Shown here piece by piece: positions 1 through 8,435 of a DNA stretch of 64,000 nucleotides. Position numbers and translations under genes: made by a program. Within the stretch, counting starts at the first letter, position 1; each line of letters begins with the position of its first letter. Source of the DNA: Parasegetibacter sp. NRK P23 (GTDB lineage: Bacteria; Bacteroidota; Bacteroidia; Chitinophagales; Chitinophagaceae); assembly GCF_023721715.1 (NCBI RefSeq), contig NZ_JAMDLG010000001.1, positions 2,705,784 to 2,769,783 of the forward strand, given 5' to 3'. Below the pieces are notes generated by a model. That model searched no databases. It worked only from the letters and a program-made list of their open reading frames with translations, and was not told the origin of the DNA.

Positions 1-948
1 TTCAATGAACGGAAGCACTTGCGCGGCGGCATCGTTGATCTTCTTCCAGGCTTCATCCTGCGAAGGATTTGAAGGCTTGTACAGCGTAAATAGACTGGGC
101 CCGCCGGGCATATCTTTTCTCAGTACTTTATAAGTTGGGTCAGCGGCCCACATAAAATCGTGCACATTGGGTGCGGTGAAATGCCATGTATGTGTTTTAC
201 CGGAGGCTTTAGGTACTTTCACCCCTTTATCTTCATAACCGAAGCCAATTTCATTGGCATTTACAAGGTATCCGGTTCCACCGATCACATAAGATTTATC
301 GATGGTGATCTTCACATCAAAATCGCCCCACACACCATAGAATTCACGGGCGATATAAGGTGTGGGATGCCAGCCTTCATAATCATATTCACACATTTTA
401 GGATACCACTGCGCCATGCTGAAGCGTATACCCTCCGCATTGTCGCGTCCGCTTCTCCTCACCTGCACGGGCACCTGCGCTTCGAAATTCATATCGAATG
501 TAACATTTGAATTGGGCAGGATGGGCTGATCGAGGATCACTTCCAGTATGGTTTCGCGCAGCTTCACTTCCTGCGGCCTGCCGTTCATGGAAAGGGAGAT
601 GATTTTCTGGTACCCGATCTCTTCCGGCTTCAGGTTGCTGATGCGGTCGCGCACCCGTCCGTCCCAGTCGGGACGGCCATTGATCAGTGTTTTACCCAGT
701 TCCTGACTGCGCACGTCCATCATACTGTTGGGCTGAAACGCATTCCAGTAGAGGTGGTAGAACACTTTAAAAAGTGTATCCGGGGAATTGTTCCAGTACT
801 GCAGCTTTTGTTTCCCGGTAAATTTGTTGGCAGCGGCATCCACGTTGATGTCCATGTCATATTTCACACGTTGCTGCCAGCGGGAAGGCTGGGCTGATGC
901 TGTAGTAACCAACAGCAGAAAGATGGGAAGCAGGTGTAGTTTTCGCAT
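1..948 (-). CDS. M1 family metallopeptidase, N-terminal part (cut by window edge)
   Basis: The frame opens with ATG at 948 and runs off the window at base 1, giving the first 316 residues. It begins with a Sec signal peptide (basic MRK, hydrophobic core, ASAQ cleavage region near residue 20). The following beta-rich domain contains stretches typical of the M1 aminopeptidase N-terminal domain of Bacteroidota, such as YHLYWNAFQPNS and MAQWYPKMCEYD. The HExxH zinc site would lie beyond the edge, so catalysis cannot be confirmed. The protein is probably a periplasmic or outer-membrane-associated peptidase. The family call rests on recognition of the N-terminal domain only. Confidence 0.8.
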   Translation of the reverse strand, partial: MRKLHLLPIFLLLVTTASAQPSRWQQRVKYDMDINVDAAANKFTGKQKLQYWNNSPDTLFKVFYHLYWNAFQPNSMMDVRSQELGKTLINGRPDWDGRVRDRISNLKPEEIGYQKIISLSMNGRPQEVKLRETILEVILDQPILPNSNVTFDMNFEAQVPVQVRRSGRDNAEGIRFSMAQWYPKMCEYDYEGWHPTPYIAREFYGVWGDFDVKITIDKSYVIGGTGYLVNANEIGFGYEDKGVKVPKASGKTHTWHFTAPNVHDFMWAADPTYKVLRKDMPGGPSLFTLYKPSNPSQDEAWKKINDAAAQVLPFIE

Positions 949-971
949 ATGTTAGGTTGAAATTCAAAATC

Positions 972-1424
972 CTACAAAGTAATATTGTCCTTCAGCAAGC
1001 GACCTTCGCTGCTGAACAAAAGGTTCTTTCTTTGAATATCGCTTTTTATGGCCTGCACACGGTACTGAATTTTATCACCGGGCAGCATGATTTTATGAAC
1101 GGTTCCCATTTCCCACTCGGCATACTTGCTTTTTTCATATCCTTCAATCACACCAGCAGGAAGGTCTTCGGCGGGCAATTGCCTTTCGGTATTCAGCCAT
1201 TCTCCCTTACCGTTGAAACGCGCTTCGTACGTGATATTATCTTCTTCATAACGGGCCATGAAAGAAGTCAGTTTGTCGCTCCATTCCACGTTGGTCGCGG
1301 AGGGGTATTTTGACTTGAAGGCTTCCGTAACGGCCGCCGGCACTTTACGCACCTGGGCCGAAACACTATTTACAAGGAACACTGTTCCCATCACTACACC
1401 TAAAGCGATCATTCTTAATTTCAT
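972..1424 (-). CDS. secreted PepSY-like protein
   Basis: This is a 150-residue exported protein. I chose ATG at 1424 over an upstream start because the signal peptide (MKLRMIALG... VNSVSAQ) starts there. The mature part has two similar halves: a segment like 'VPAAVTEAFKSKYP..TNVEW' and one like 'LPAGVIEGYEKSKY', each followed by beta-strands. That is the layout of the Bacteroidota PepSY-like (beta-lactamase-inhibitor-like) family. Such proteins are small, periplasmic and of unknown role. It lies 55 bases downstream of rsmI on the same strand, but nothing suggests a functional link. Confidence 0.75.
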   Translation of the reverse strand: MKLRMIALGVVMGTVFLVNSVSAQVRKVPAAVTEAFKSKYPSATNVEWSDKLTSFMARYEEDNITYEARFNGKGEWLNTERQLPAEDLPAGVIEGYEKSKYAEWEMGTVHKIMLPGDKIQYRVQAIKSDIQRKNLLFSSEGRLLKDNITL

Positions 1425-1479
1425 ACGAGTTGTTTTTGAACAAAGTGCAAATATCAATCCCGGAACTGAAAAGGAAATC

Positions 1480-2166
1480 CTAAATTCCTGCCACCACAAT
1501 CACGATCTCTCCTTTTACTGTTTTCTGCCGGAAATGATCGGCCACTTCTTTTAAAGTACCCCGCGCATTTTCTTCGAACTTTTTAGTGAGTTCACGGGAA
1601 ACACAGCAGGCACGGTCGGCCCCGAAATATTCCGCGAGTTGATCTAGGGTTTTCACCAACCGCACCGGTGACTCGTAGAACACCATTGTCCTTTCTTCTT
1701 TCGCCAGTTCAGTCAGCAAAGTATGCCTGCCTTTTTTAAGGGGAAGAAAACCTTCAAAGCAAAACCGGTTAATGGGCAATCCACTGTTCACCAGAGCGGG
1801 CACAAAAGCGGTAGCGCCGGGTAAACATTCTACTGGTACACCTTCCTGCACGCAGGCACGAACGAGGAGAAACGCCGGATCGGAAATCCCTGGTGTACCC
1901 GCGTCTGTAAGCAGGGCCATCACTTTACCGGCCTTCATTTGTTCGGTGAGGTGTTGAAATACCCGGTGTTCGTTGTGCTGGTGGTAGGCGGTGAGCGGTT
2001 TCTGAATGCTGTAATGCTGCAGCAAAACGGAAGACGTGCGGGTATCCTCCGCAAGGATAAGATCGGCCGATTTCAATGTCTCCACCGCACGAAAAGTAAT
2101 ATCGGCCAGGTTCCCGATGGGGGAAGGAACGAGAAAAAGTTTACCGGAGGCTGTACTTTCGTTCAA
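1480..2166 (-). CDS. rsmI: 16S rRNA (cytidine(1402)-2'-O)-methyltransferase
   Basis: RsmI adds a 2'-O-methyl group to C1402 in the decoding centre of 16S rRNA, using SAM. The 228-residue protein has the tetrapyrrole-methylase fold motifs of the family: PSPIGNL (14-20), EDTR (40-43), DAGTPGISDPA (88-98) and GATA (117-120). The C-terminus is shorter than in E. coli, as is common in Bacteroidota. No in-frame ATG precedes the conserved region, so the start appears to be TTG at 2166 (rare, but forced by the motif position). It follows purS with a hairpin in between. Confidence 0.93.
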   Translation of the reverse strand: MNESTASGKLFLVPSPIGNLADITFRAVETLKSADLILAEDTRTSSVLLQHYSIQKPLTAYHQHNEHRVFQHLTEQMKAGKVMALLTDAGTPGISDPAFLLVRACVQEGVPVECLPGATAFVPALVNSGLPINRFCFEGFLPLKKGRHTLLTELAKEERTMVFYESPVRLVKTLDQLAEYFGADRACCVSRELTKKFEENARGTLKEVADHFRQKTVKGEIVIVVAGI

Positions 2167-2187
2167 TGTGTTTGGTTTAAACGGAAA

Positions 2188-2227
2188 ATGTTGAATACCC
2201 TGGCAGCAGTACCCTGGTATTCAACAT
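2188..2227 (-). terminator. hairpin between purS and rsmI
   Basis: Bases 2188-2199 and 2216-2227 form a perfect 12-bp stem with a 16-base loop. On the minus strand it is followed by a short T-rich stretch (ATTTTCC). It could end purS transcription just before rsmI. The arms contain the ATGTTGAAT word of the intergenic repeat family seen elsewhere in the window, so it may instead be one repeat copy. Confidence 0.55.
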
Positions 2228-2243
2228 CTCAGTATTTTTATCC

Positions 2244-2489
2244 TTAGTTCACTGATATCTCGAAGTATTCCATCACCTGGTTGGCCAGCAGCTTCTTAGC
2301 GGCGGTTTCAGCGATGGCTTTCGCGGCGGCTTCATCGGCCGCTTCTATCTGAAGGGTAATGTTCTTGCCGATCCGTACATCAGCCACTTCCTTAATACCG
2401 AGGTTTTCCAATCCGCCCATTACGGCTTTTCCCTGGGGGTCCAGCAATTCTTTCAGCGGCATCACTTTTACCTGAACTGTGTAGGTCAT
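2244..2489 (-). CDS. purS: phosphoribosylformylglycinamidine synthase subunit PurS
   Basis: This 81-residue protein matches PurS, the small dimeric subunit that with PurL and PurQ makes formylglycinamidine ribonucleotide in purine synthesis. It shows the typical opening TYTVQVKVMPLKELLDPQGKAV, the central GLENLGIKEVADVRIGK, and a C-terminal 'ANQVMEYFEISVN'. ATG at 2489 is preferred; longer frames upstream run into pssA coding sequence. purL and purQ are not in the window. It starts 7 bases after the pssA stop, so the two are probably co-transcribed. Confidence 0.92.
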   Translation of the reverse strand: MTYTVQVKVMPLKELLDPQGKAVMGGLENLGIKEVADVRIGKNITLQIEAADEAAAKAIAETAAKKLLANQVMEYFEISVN

Positions 2490-2496
2490 GATCCTG

Positions 2497-3264
2497 TTAT
2501 TTGTTGGTTGTTTTAAAAGAGGCCAAAGATAAGACAATGTAGGCGATAAATACGAACGGCACCGCCAGCCAGCTGAGGAAAACACCGGCCACGGCCGCAA
2601 TCAGGACCAAAAGGTATTTCGACGCGTTGTTCTTCCAACTGTAATCCCTGAACTTCATGGCCATGAGTGGCAGTGTGGACACCATCAGCCAGGAAACCAG
2701 GATACATACCGCATACAACACCCATTTGTTCAACAATATCTCGTTGATCCCATACGGATTATACAGCAAGATCAGGGGAAAGGAGGCGATCACCAGTCCC
2801 GCCGCAGGTGCGGGGCATCCTTTAAACCCATAAGACTGCGAAGGGTCGATGTTGAAGCGGGCCAGCCTGTAAGCCGCGGCGGCTGGAACCAATAAGGCGG
2901 GCAACAGCCAGGCCACACTCACCTCGATGCCATCCACTTCCCGGAGGAAAGTCATGCGCAGCATCTGGTAAAGGATCATCCCCGGAGCCACGCCAAAACT
3001 CACCACATCCGCAAGGGAATCGAGTTGTTTGCCCATCTCAGATTCAGCTTTGAACAGCCTGGCCACGAACCCATCCAGGAAATCGATCACCGCCGCAATG
3101 CCGATGAACACACTTCCCCACCATATTTTTTCCGGCAGATTGATGATTACACTCGTTCCATCATACAAAGAAGCGAGGTTCTCCCCGGGTTGCAGGATGC
3201 AGATGATGGCCACGCAGCCGAAAACCAGGTTGAGCAGGGTAAATATGTTCGGGATTTGTTTCAT
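2497..3264 (-). CDS. pssA: CDP-diacylglycerol--serine O-phosphatidyltransferase
   Basis: This integral membrane enzyme makes phosphatidylserine, the precursor of phosphatidylethanolamine. The 255-residue protein carries the full CDP-alcohol phosphotransferase motif: D64, G65, A68, R69, G78, D82 and D86 (D-G-x2-A-R-x8-G-x3-D-x3-D). The rest is a series of hydrophobic helices, including residues 9-24, 48-63, about 120-135 and several near the C-terminus. The start ATG at 3264 directly precedes a typical 'KQIPNIFTLLNL' N-terminus. The gene lies just upstream of purS in the same transcriptional direction. Confidence 0.93.
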   Translation of the reverse strand: MKQIPNIFTLLNLVFGCVAIICILQPGENLASLYDGTSVIINLPEKIWWGSVFIGIAAVIDFLDGFVARLFKAESEMGKQLDSLADVVSFGVAPGMILYQMLRMTFLREVDGIEVSVAWLLPALLVPAAAAYRLARFNIDPSQSYGFKGCPAPAAGLVIASFPLILLYNPYGINEILLNKWVLYAVCILVSWLMVSTLPLMAMKFRDYSWKNNASKYLLVLIAAVAGVFLSWLAVPFVFIAYIVLSLASFKTTNK

Positions 3265-3291
3265 GTTGTTTGTGCTGATTTGAATGCTGAA

Positions 3292-4584
3292 TTATTTCTT
3301 CTTCATCAACGCCTCAATATCTTCGGCTTTAATGGGAATATTCTTCATCAGGTCAACATTGCCTTTTTTGGTGATCCAGACGTTGTTCTCCAAACGCACG
3401 CCCATTTGTTCTTCCTCAATATAAATACCGGGCTCAATGGTAAACACCATGCCTTCGGTAATGGGATCGGTTTTCGTGCCCACATCGTGCACATCAATGC
3501 CGAGATGGTGGGAAATGCCGTGGTAAAGGTATTTTCGGTAGGCCCTGTTGTTGGGGTCTTCATTCTTCACCTCTTGCTTAGTGAGCAACCCGATCTTCTG
3601 GAAAACTTTCGTGGCCTCCTCTCCTACCTTGTCCTGGTAGGCCAGTACGGAGATGCCGGGCACCAATATGCTTTTCGCATAGTCATGCAGGTGAAGACAC
3701 GCGTTGTACACTTCTTTCTGGCGTTTTGAAAACTTGCCGTTCACGGGCACGGTGCGGGTAAGGTCCGCGCAATAGCCGCCGTATTCAGCGCCAAAGTCCA
3801 TCAGCACCATTTCACCATCCTTACATTCCTGGTTGTTGAATACATAATGCAGTATCCGCGCACGGTCGCCGCTGGCAATGATGCTGTTGTAAGCCGGGCG
3901 GGTGGCGCGTTGCGTGAGGAAGGAGTGCCATATTTCGGCTTCAATTTCGTATTCCATCACACCGGGACGGATGAATTGCAGCAATCTTCTGAAAGTATGT
4001 TCGGTAATATCAATCGCTTGCTGCATCACCACCACTTCTTCCTTGCTTTTGATGGCGCGGAGATCGCGCAGGATCGGTGCGCTGCGCAGGTACTGGTGCA
4101 GGGGATATTTGCGTTTCATGTCTTCGATGAAACGGTAATCACGTACGGGAACGATGGTCGATTTACGGTCGTGCTCGTTGGTATTGAGGTATATTTTATC
4201 GGCGAGGTGTATCCAGCCGATGAGCAATGCTTCCAGGGTGTCCAGCCAAACGATGGTAGTAATACCCGATATAGCTGTGGCTTCGTTGGTGCGGAGCCTT
4301 TTTCCATCCCATTTCTCTTTCAGTTCATTCGGACGAACCAATACCAGTACTTCCCTGTATTTGGGGTCGGGGTTATCGGGGTAAAGAATCACCATTGAAT
4401 CTTCCTGGGTAATACCTGAAAGCCAGAAAAGATCGGAGTTCTGTTTAAAAGTATGTTGCGCGTCGGCATTGGTCGGCAATTCATCATTGCTGTTGAAGAT
4501 CGCAATGGCATTTTTTTCCATTCTTTTCACAAAGCGCTTCCTGTTCTGAACGAATATAGCCGGATCTAAAGGGAGGTATTTCAT
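3292..4584 (-). CDS. pepP: Xaa-Pro aminopeptidase (M24B)
   Basis: This cytoplasmic metallopeptidase removes N-terminal residues preceding proline. The 430-residue protein has an AMP_N domain (about 1-140) and a pita-bread catalytic domain (about 180-425). The five predicted metal ligands are present: D263, D274, H359 (in GISHHLGIDVHDVG), E384 (FTIEPGIY) and E399 (VRLEN). ATG at 4584 is chosen because the extra 65 residues of a longer frame are low-complexity translation of an intergenic repeat. It ends 27 bases before pssA on the same strand. Confidence 0.92.
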   Translation of the reverse strand: MKYLPLDPAIFVQNRKRFVKRMEKNAIAIFNSNDELPTNADAQHTFKQNSDLFWLSGITQEDSMVILYPDNPDPKYREVLVLVRPNELKEKWDGKRLRTNEATAISGITTIVWLDTLEALLIGWIHLADKIYLNTNEHDRKSTIVPVRDYRFIEDMKRKYPLHQYLRSAPILRDLRAIKSKEEVVVMQQAIDITEHTFRRLLQFIRPGVMEYEIEAEIWHSFLTQRATRPAYNSIIASGDRARILHYVFNNQECKDGEMVLMDFGAEYGGYCADLTRTVPVNGKFSKRQKEVYNACLHLHDYAKSILVPGISVLAYQDKVGEEATKVFQKIGLLTKQEVKNEDPNNRAYRKYLYHGISHHLGIDVHDVGTKTDPITEGMVFTIEPGIYIEEEQMGVRLENNVWITKKGNVDLMKNIPIKAEDIEALMKKK

Positions 4585-5009
4585 ATCGTAGCTTTTGAAG
4601 GTGGCAAGATAGGGATTTTGGATTTTGAATGTTGAATTTGGGATGGGGGATTTTAGTATGGATGGGGGGAGCAATTGCTTGTGCGGACGAAATGGAGGAT
4701 AGTCTTGCCGCATTGGGTAGCTGTACGATCCAAAGGATGGAATTGGTAAATCAATCAGATGGGTTGGTGGAATTCCCATAAAAACGCTGCACCGGGATAG
4801 GTAGATTTATTTAGGTGAACGGGAAGATTTAGCGGGCATTCAAAGGAATCCGGTTTCATTTCTAAAATCATCAGCAAAGCCTCTGTTTTAGAGAATATTC
4901 AAAAATAAAGGCATTAAAACTATTTAAAATAAACAAAACCCATTTTAATTGCCACTTGATTAGATAAATTTTAATATTTAGTTTTGTAACAAACAAATGC
5001 GATTGCTTC
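4585..5009. other. intergenic region upstream of pckA
   Basis: This 425-base divergent spacer separates pepP (minus) and pckA (plus). Bases 4611-4650 carry a GATTTTGAATGTTGAAT copy of the interspersed repeat family. The right half is very AT-rich and ends in the pckA promoter (4956-4986). I see no credible small gene in it. Confidence 0.6.
4956..4986 (+). promoter_or_regulatory. Bacteroidota-type promoter of pckA
   Basis: TTG at 4956-4958 and TAGTTTTG at 4979-4986 match the Bacteroidota -33 (TTTG/TTG) and -7 (TAnnTTTG) elements, with a 20-base spacer. Predicted transcription would start near 4992, leaving a leader of about 18 bases before the pckA ATG. Confidence 0.7.
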
Positions 5010-6614
5010 ATGTCAGTACCAACCTTTACGATCCCTGCGGAGAAATTAACGCAGCTGGGATTGCGTTTTTCAGACAACATCCACTACCAGCTTACGCCCG
5101 AAGAACTGGTTCAGGACACGCTCCGTATTGGAGAAGGTGAATTGAACGATACCGGCGCACTGGTGATCAAAACCGGGAAATTCACCGGCCGCTCGCCCAA
5201 AGACAAATTCATTGTAAAAGATGAACTCACCGCTAAAACGGTAGACTGGAACGATTTCAACATCCCCCTGGAGCCACTGTATTTCGACCGCATCTTCGAT
5301 TCCATCATGGCTTACATGAACCGCCTGCCTGAAATGTGGGTACGCGATTGCTACGCCTGTGCCGATCCCCGTTACCGCCTTAACATCCGCGTGGTAAACG
5401 AAAAGCCCTGGATCAACCTGTTTGCGCACAACATGTTCCTTCGCCCCGAAGAAGAGGAACTGGAAACCTTCCGGCCCGACTGGCACATCATTTCCGCGCC
5501 GGGACTAAAACTCGATCCCGTAAAATGTGGTACCCGCCAGGAGAACGCGGCCGTGGTCAGTTTCCGTCATAAAATGATTCTGATCGCAGGAACAGGCTAC
5601 ACGGGCGAAACCAAGAAAGGCATCTTCACCATCCTCAACTATATTCTTCCGCTGGAGCAAAAAGTGCTGAGCATGCACTGCTCCGCGAACATGGGTGAAG
5701 CAGGCGATACGGCCATCTTCTTCGGACTGAGCGGTACCGGCAAAACCACCTTGAGCGCCGATCCCAACCGGAAATTGATTGGCGACGATGAACATGGCTG
5801 GACCAACGATGGTGTTTTTAATTTTGAAGGCGGATGCTACGCGAAGTGTATTGATCTTTCCGAAGAGAAAGAGCCCGAAATATTCCACGCCATCAAACCA
5901 GGTGCGCTGGTAGAGAACGTTCGTTTCTTTGAAGGCACCAACCGCATCAATTTCGCGGATGGCTCCATTACAGAGAATACACGCGTTTCGTATCCGCTGG
6001 ATTTCATCAGCAACGCATTGGAACCCAGTATCGGCGGTATGCCGAAGAACATCTTCTTCCTCACCTGCGATGCGTATGGTGTACTTCCACCCATTTCCAA
6101 ATTATCTCCGGGACAAGCTATGTACCAGTTCATCAGCGGATATACCGCTAAAGTTGCCGGCACTGAAACAGGCATCACTGAGCCTAAGTCCACATTCAGC
6201 GCATGTTTCGGAGCACCGTTCCTTCCCTTGCATCCGGGCAGATACGCGGAAATGCTGGGCGAAAAAATGAAGGAACACAAAGTAAAAGTTTGGCTGATCA
6301 ATACCGGCTGGACCGGAGGCGCGTTTGGAACGGGATCACGCATGAAGTTGTCTTATACCCGTGCCATGATCACCGCCGCGCTGGAAGGCAAACTGGATGA
6401 TACCGCATTTACCATTGATCCTGTATTTGGGGTAGCCGTGCCGGTAAGTTGTCCGGGTGTACCACAAAACATACTGATACCTAGGCAAACATGGGCCAGT
6501 GCTGAGGCCTACGATGCGCAGGCGCGTAACCTGGCACAGCAGTTCGTTAAAAACTTTGAAAAATATGCCGCGGGCGTTTCAAAAGAAATTTTAATGGCCG
6601 GGCCTAAGATATAA
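5010..6614 (+). CDS. pckA: phosphoenolpyruvate carboxykinase (ATP)
   Basis: PckA converts oxaloacetate and ATP to phosphoenolpyruvate and CO2, the entry step of gluconeogenesis. The 534-residue length fits the ATP-dependent family. Visible motifs are GKFTGRSPKDKF (57-67), the kinase P-loop GLSGTGKTTLS (239-249), the metal-binding LIGDDEHGW with D259 and D260, and the late GGAFGTGSRMKL segment. It is a single-gene unit: a clear promoter ends 24 bases upstream of the ATG and a strong terminator sits 78 bases after the stop. Confidence 0.97.
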   Translation: MSVPTFTIPAEKLTQLGLRFSDNIHYQLTPEELVQDTLRIGEGELNDTGALVIKTGKFTGRSPKDKFIVKDELTAKTVDWNDFNIPLEPLYFDRIFDSIMAYMNRLPEMWVRDCYACADPRYRLNIRVVNEKPWINLFAHNMFLRPEEEELETFRPDWHIISAPGLKLDPVKCGTRQENAAVVSFRHKMILIAGTGYTGETKKGIFTILNYILPLEQKVLSMHCSANMGEAGDTAIFFGLSGTGKTTLSADPNRKLIGDDEHGWTNDGVFNFEGGCYAKCIDLSEEKEPEIFHAIKPGALVENVRFFEGTNRINFADGSITENTRVSYPLDFISNALEPSIGGMPKNIFFLTCDAYGVLPPISKLSPGQAMYQFISGYTAKVAGTETGITEPKSTFSACFGAPFLPLHPGRYAEMLGEKMKEHKVKVWLINTGWTGGAFGTGSRMKLSYTRAMITAALEGKLDDTAFTIDPVFGVAVPVSCPGVPQNILIPRQTWASAEAYDAQARNLAQQFVKNFEKYAAGVSKEILMAGPKI

Positions 6615-6691
6615 TCAGAATTAATTCCGTAGTTTTAAATTGATTGCGGAAGTTTTTGCTTTCACAGTCGCTTGCATGTTTTGTTTTGAGG

Positions 6692-6722
6692 CTCCCTCGG
6701 TTCCCCGGGGGAGTTCTTTTTT
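6692..6722 (+). terminator. rho-independent terminator of pckA
   Basis: Bases 6692-6700 pair with 6705-6713 in a 9-bp GC-rich stem (one G-T wobble) closed by a TTCC tetraloop, followed by TTCTTTTTT. It lies between the convergent pckA and deoxynucleoside kinase genes. The T-run favours plus-strand termination. Confidence 0.85.
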
Positions 6723-7356
6723 AGAACAGGCCGTACAGTTGTCCGTCGATGCGGTTGATGATCTCACCAAGGTGCTCTTCGCTTTCCGCGAACTTGTTCT
6801 TATCTACATCTATCACCAGCAACGGACCTTCTTTATAATCTTCGATCCATTTATTGTAATAATCGTTCAGGCGTTTGAGGTAGTCGAGGCGGATGTTCTC
6901 TTCGTATTCCCTGCCGCGTTTCTGTATCTGCGCCACCAGTGTGGGCACCGAAGCCTGCAGGTAGATGAGCAGGTCGGGGGGTTGCACCATAGACTTGAGG
7001 TTCTGAAAGAAAAGAAAGTAGTTGTCGAAATCGCGTTTGCTCATCAGCCCCATTTCGTGGAGGTTGGGTGCGAAGATGTGTGCGTCTTCGTATATAGTTC
7101 TGTCCTGAATAATTGTTTCCGTTCCACGTTGGATATCGAGCAACTGACGCAGCCTGCTGTTAAGGAAATAAATCTGGAGGTTGAAACTCCAGCGGGGCAT
7201 CTCTTCGTAAAAATCGTTGAGGTACGGGTTGTGTTCCACATCTTCAAACTGCGGGATCCATTTGTAATGCTTGCTCAGCATTTCGGTGAGGGTGGTTTTG
7301 CCCGCGCCTATGTTTCCTGCAACTGCAATGTGTTTGGGTTTTTTCAGCTTTGCCAT
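6721..7356 (-). CDS. deoxynucleoside kinase (deoxyadenosine/deoxyguanosine kinase type)
   Basis: This cytoplasmic salvage enzyme phosphorylates deoxynucleosides with ATP. The 211-residue protein shows the dNK-family P-loop GNIGAGKTT (14-22), the substrate-site EDVEHNPYL, the MPRWSFNLQ segment with W56, the DRTIYEDAHIF motif (D85-R86-T87) and the lid-region arginines near residue 145. The stop codon (TTA at 6721-6723) sits inside the terminator T-run shared with pckA. Sequence alone does not decide whether dA, dG or dC is preferred. Confidence 0.88.
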   Translation of the reverse strand: MAKLKKPKHIAVAGNIGAGKTTLTEMLSKHYKWIPQFEDVEHNPYLNDFYEEMPRWSFNLQIYFLNSRLRQLLDIQRGTETIIQDRTIYEDAHIFAPNLHEMGLMSKRDFDNYFLFFQNLKSMVQPPDLLIYLQASVPTLVAQIQKRGREYEENIRLDYLKRLNDYYNKWIEDYKEGPLLVIDVDKNKFAESEEHLGEIINRIDGQLYGLF

Positions 7357-7414
7357 AATGGTAACGGTGTGAGGGACACAAAATAAGAAATAATATGTTG
7401 TTGCGTGGGAAGGA

Positions 7415-8413
7415 TCAGAAGTATTTAAGGCCCATATGCTCCCTCACCAGCGCCAGCGTTGCTCCGGCGCTTTTCCGCGCTTTTTCCGCCCCTGTTTGCA
7501 TTACCTCGGCCAGGTATTTTTCATCGGCATAAATGGCCGCGGCCTTTTCTCTGATGGGCGCTATAAAAGCCACCATATCTTCCGCCATCTGCTTTTTCAT
7601 ATCACCGTACCGGATGGTGCAGTTGTTGTAATCCGCTTCAAACTGGTCCACGGTCTCTTTTTTAGAAACGAGGCGCATCAGTTGGAAGAGGTTTTCAATA
7701 TAGTCAGGCTTATCACTGTTCGGTTCGGTTGGCCCGGAGTCGCTTTTTGCTTTCATCACTTTTTTGCGGATCAGTTCATCATCATCGGCGAGGTAAAGCG
7801 TGGCCATCTGGTTTTCGCTTTTGCTCATCTTGCCGGCGCCATCCAGGCTGGGTACTTTCACCAGACTTTCTCCGAAGTTGAATGCAACGGGTTCAGGAAA
7901 AACATCACCATAACGGTGGTTAAAACGCTGGGCGAAGTTGCGGGCCATTTCAAGGTGTTGCTCCTGGTCTTTACCAACGGGCACCTTAAAGGCACGGTGC
8001 ACGAGGATATCCGCGGCCATCAATACCGGATACGTCAGCAAACCCGCGTTCACGTTCTGCGGTTGTAACCGCACCTTATCTTTAAAAGTAGTTGTTTTTT
8101 CCAGCTCGCCTTTATAAGCGAGCATGTTCAACAGCATATAGAGTTCGGCGATCTCCGGCACATGACTTTGCACGTACAGGCATGCTTTTTCAGGATCGAG
8201 TCCACACGCGATGTTCTCCGCGAGTACGCGCAGCACACTGTTGCGCAGCTCTTTCGTGTCCGGATGAGTGGTAAGTGCATGCCAGTCGGCTACAAAAAAA
8301 TAGCAATCGAAATCATCCTGCATGCGCACGTAGTTGCGCATGGCGCCGAAATAGTTTCCCAGGTGCAGGAAACCCGTGGAGCGTATACCGCTCAATACAA
8401 CCTCTTTCTGCAT
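7415..8413 (-). CDS. trpS: tryptophanyl-tRNA synthetase
   Basis: TrpRS charges tRNA-Trp. The 332-residue protein has the class-I signature as HLGN (17-20), within the segment from 'SGIRSTGFLHLGNYFGA', and KMSKS at 195-199. It also has the GKDQEQHLE motif (147-154) that helps to bind Trp-AMP. The length fits the bacterial enzyme. On the minus strand a TATCTTCG element (8427-8420) with TTTG 21 bases further up lies just before the start, so it may have its own promoter inside the end of the upstream ROK gene. Confidence 0.96.
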   Translation of the reverse strand: MQKEVVLSGIRSTGFLHLGNYFGAMRNYVRMQDDFDCYFFVADWHALTTHPDTKELRNSVLRVLAENIACGLDPEKACLYVQSHVPEIAELYMLLNMLAYKGELEKTTTFKDKVRLQPQNVNAGLLTYPVLMAADILVHRAFKVPVGKDQEQHLEMARNFAQRFNHRYGDVFPEPVAFNFGESLVKVPSLDGAGKMSKSENQMATLYLADDDELIRKKVMKAKSDSGPTEPNSDKPDYIENLFQLMRLVSKKETVDQFEADYNNCTIRYGDMKKQMAEDMVAFIAPIREKAAAIYADEKYLAEVMQTGAEKARKSAGATLALVREHMGLKYF

Positions 8414-8435
8414 AGGGCGCGAAGATACTGATTCA

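Noticed and set aside
1480-2166. Frameshifted or truncated rsmI, because no ATG start is present
   Set aside because: All family motifs are intact and in one frame; a TTG start at 2166 explains the N-terminus.
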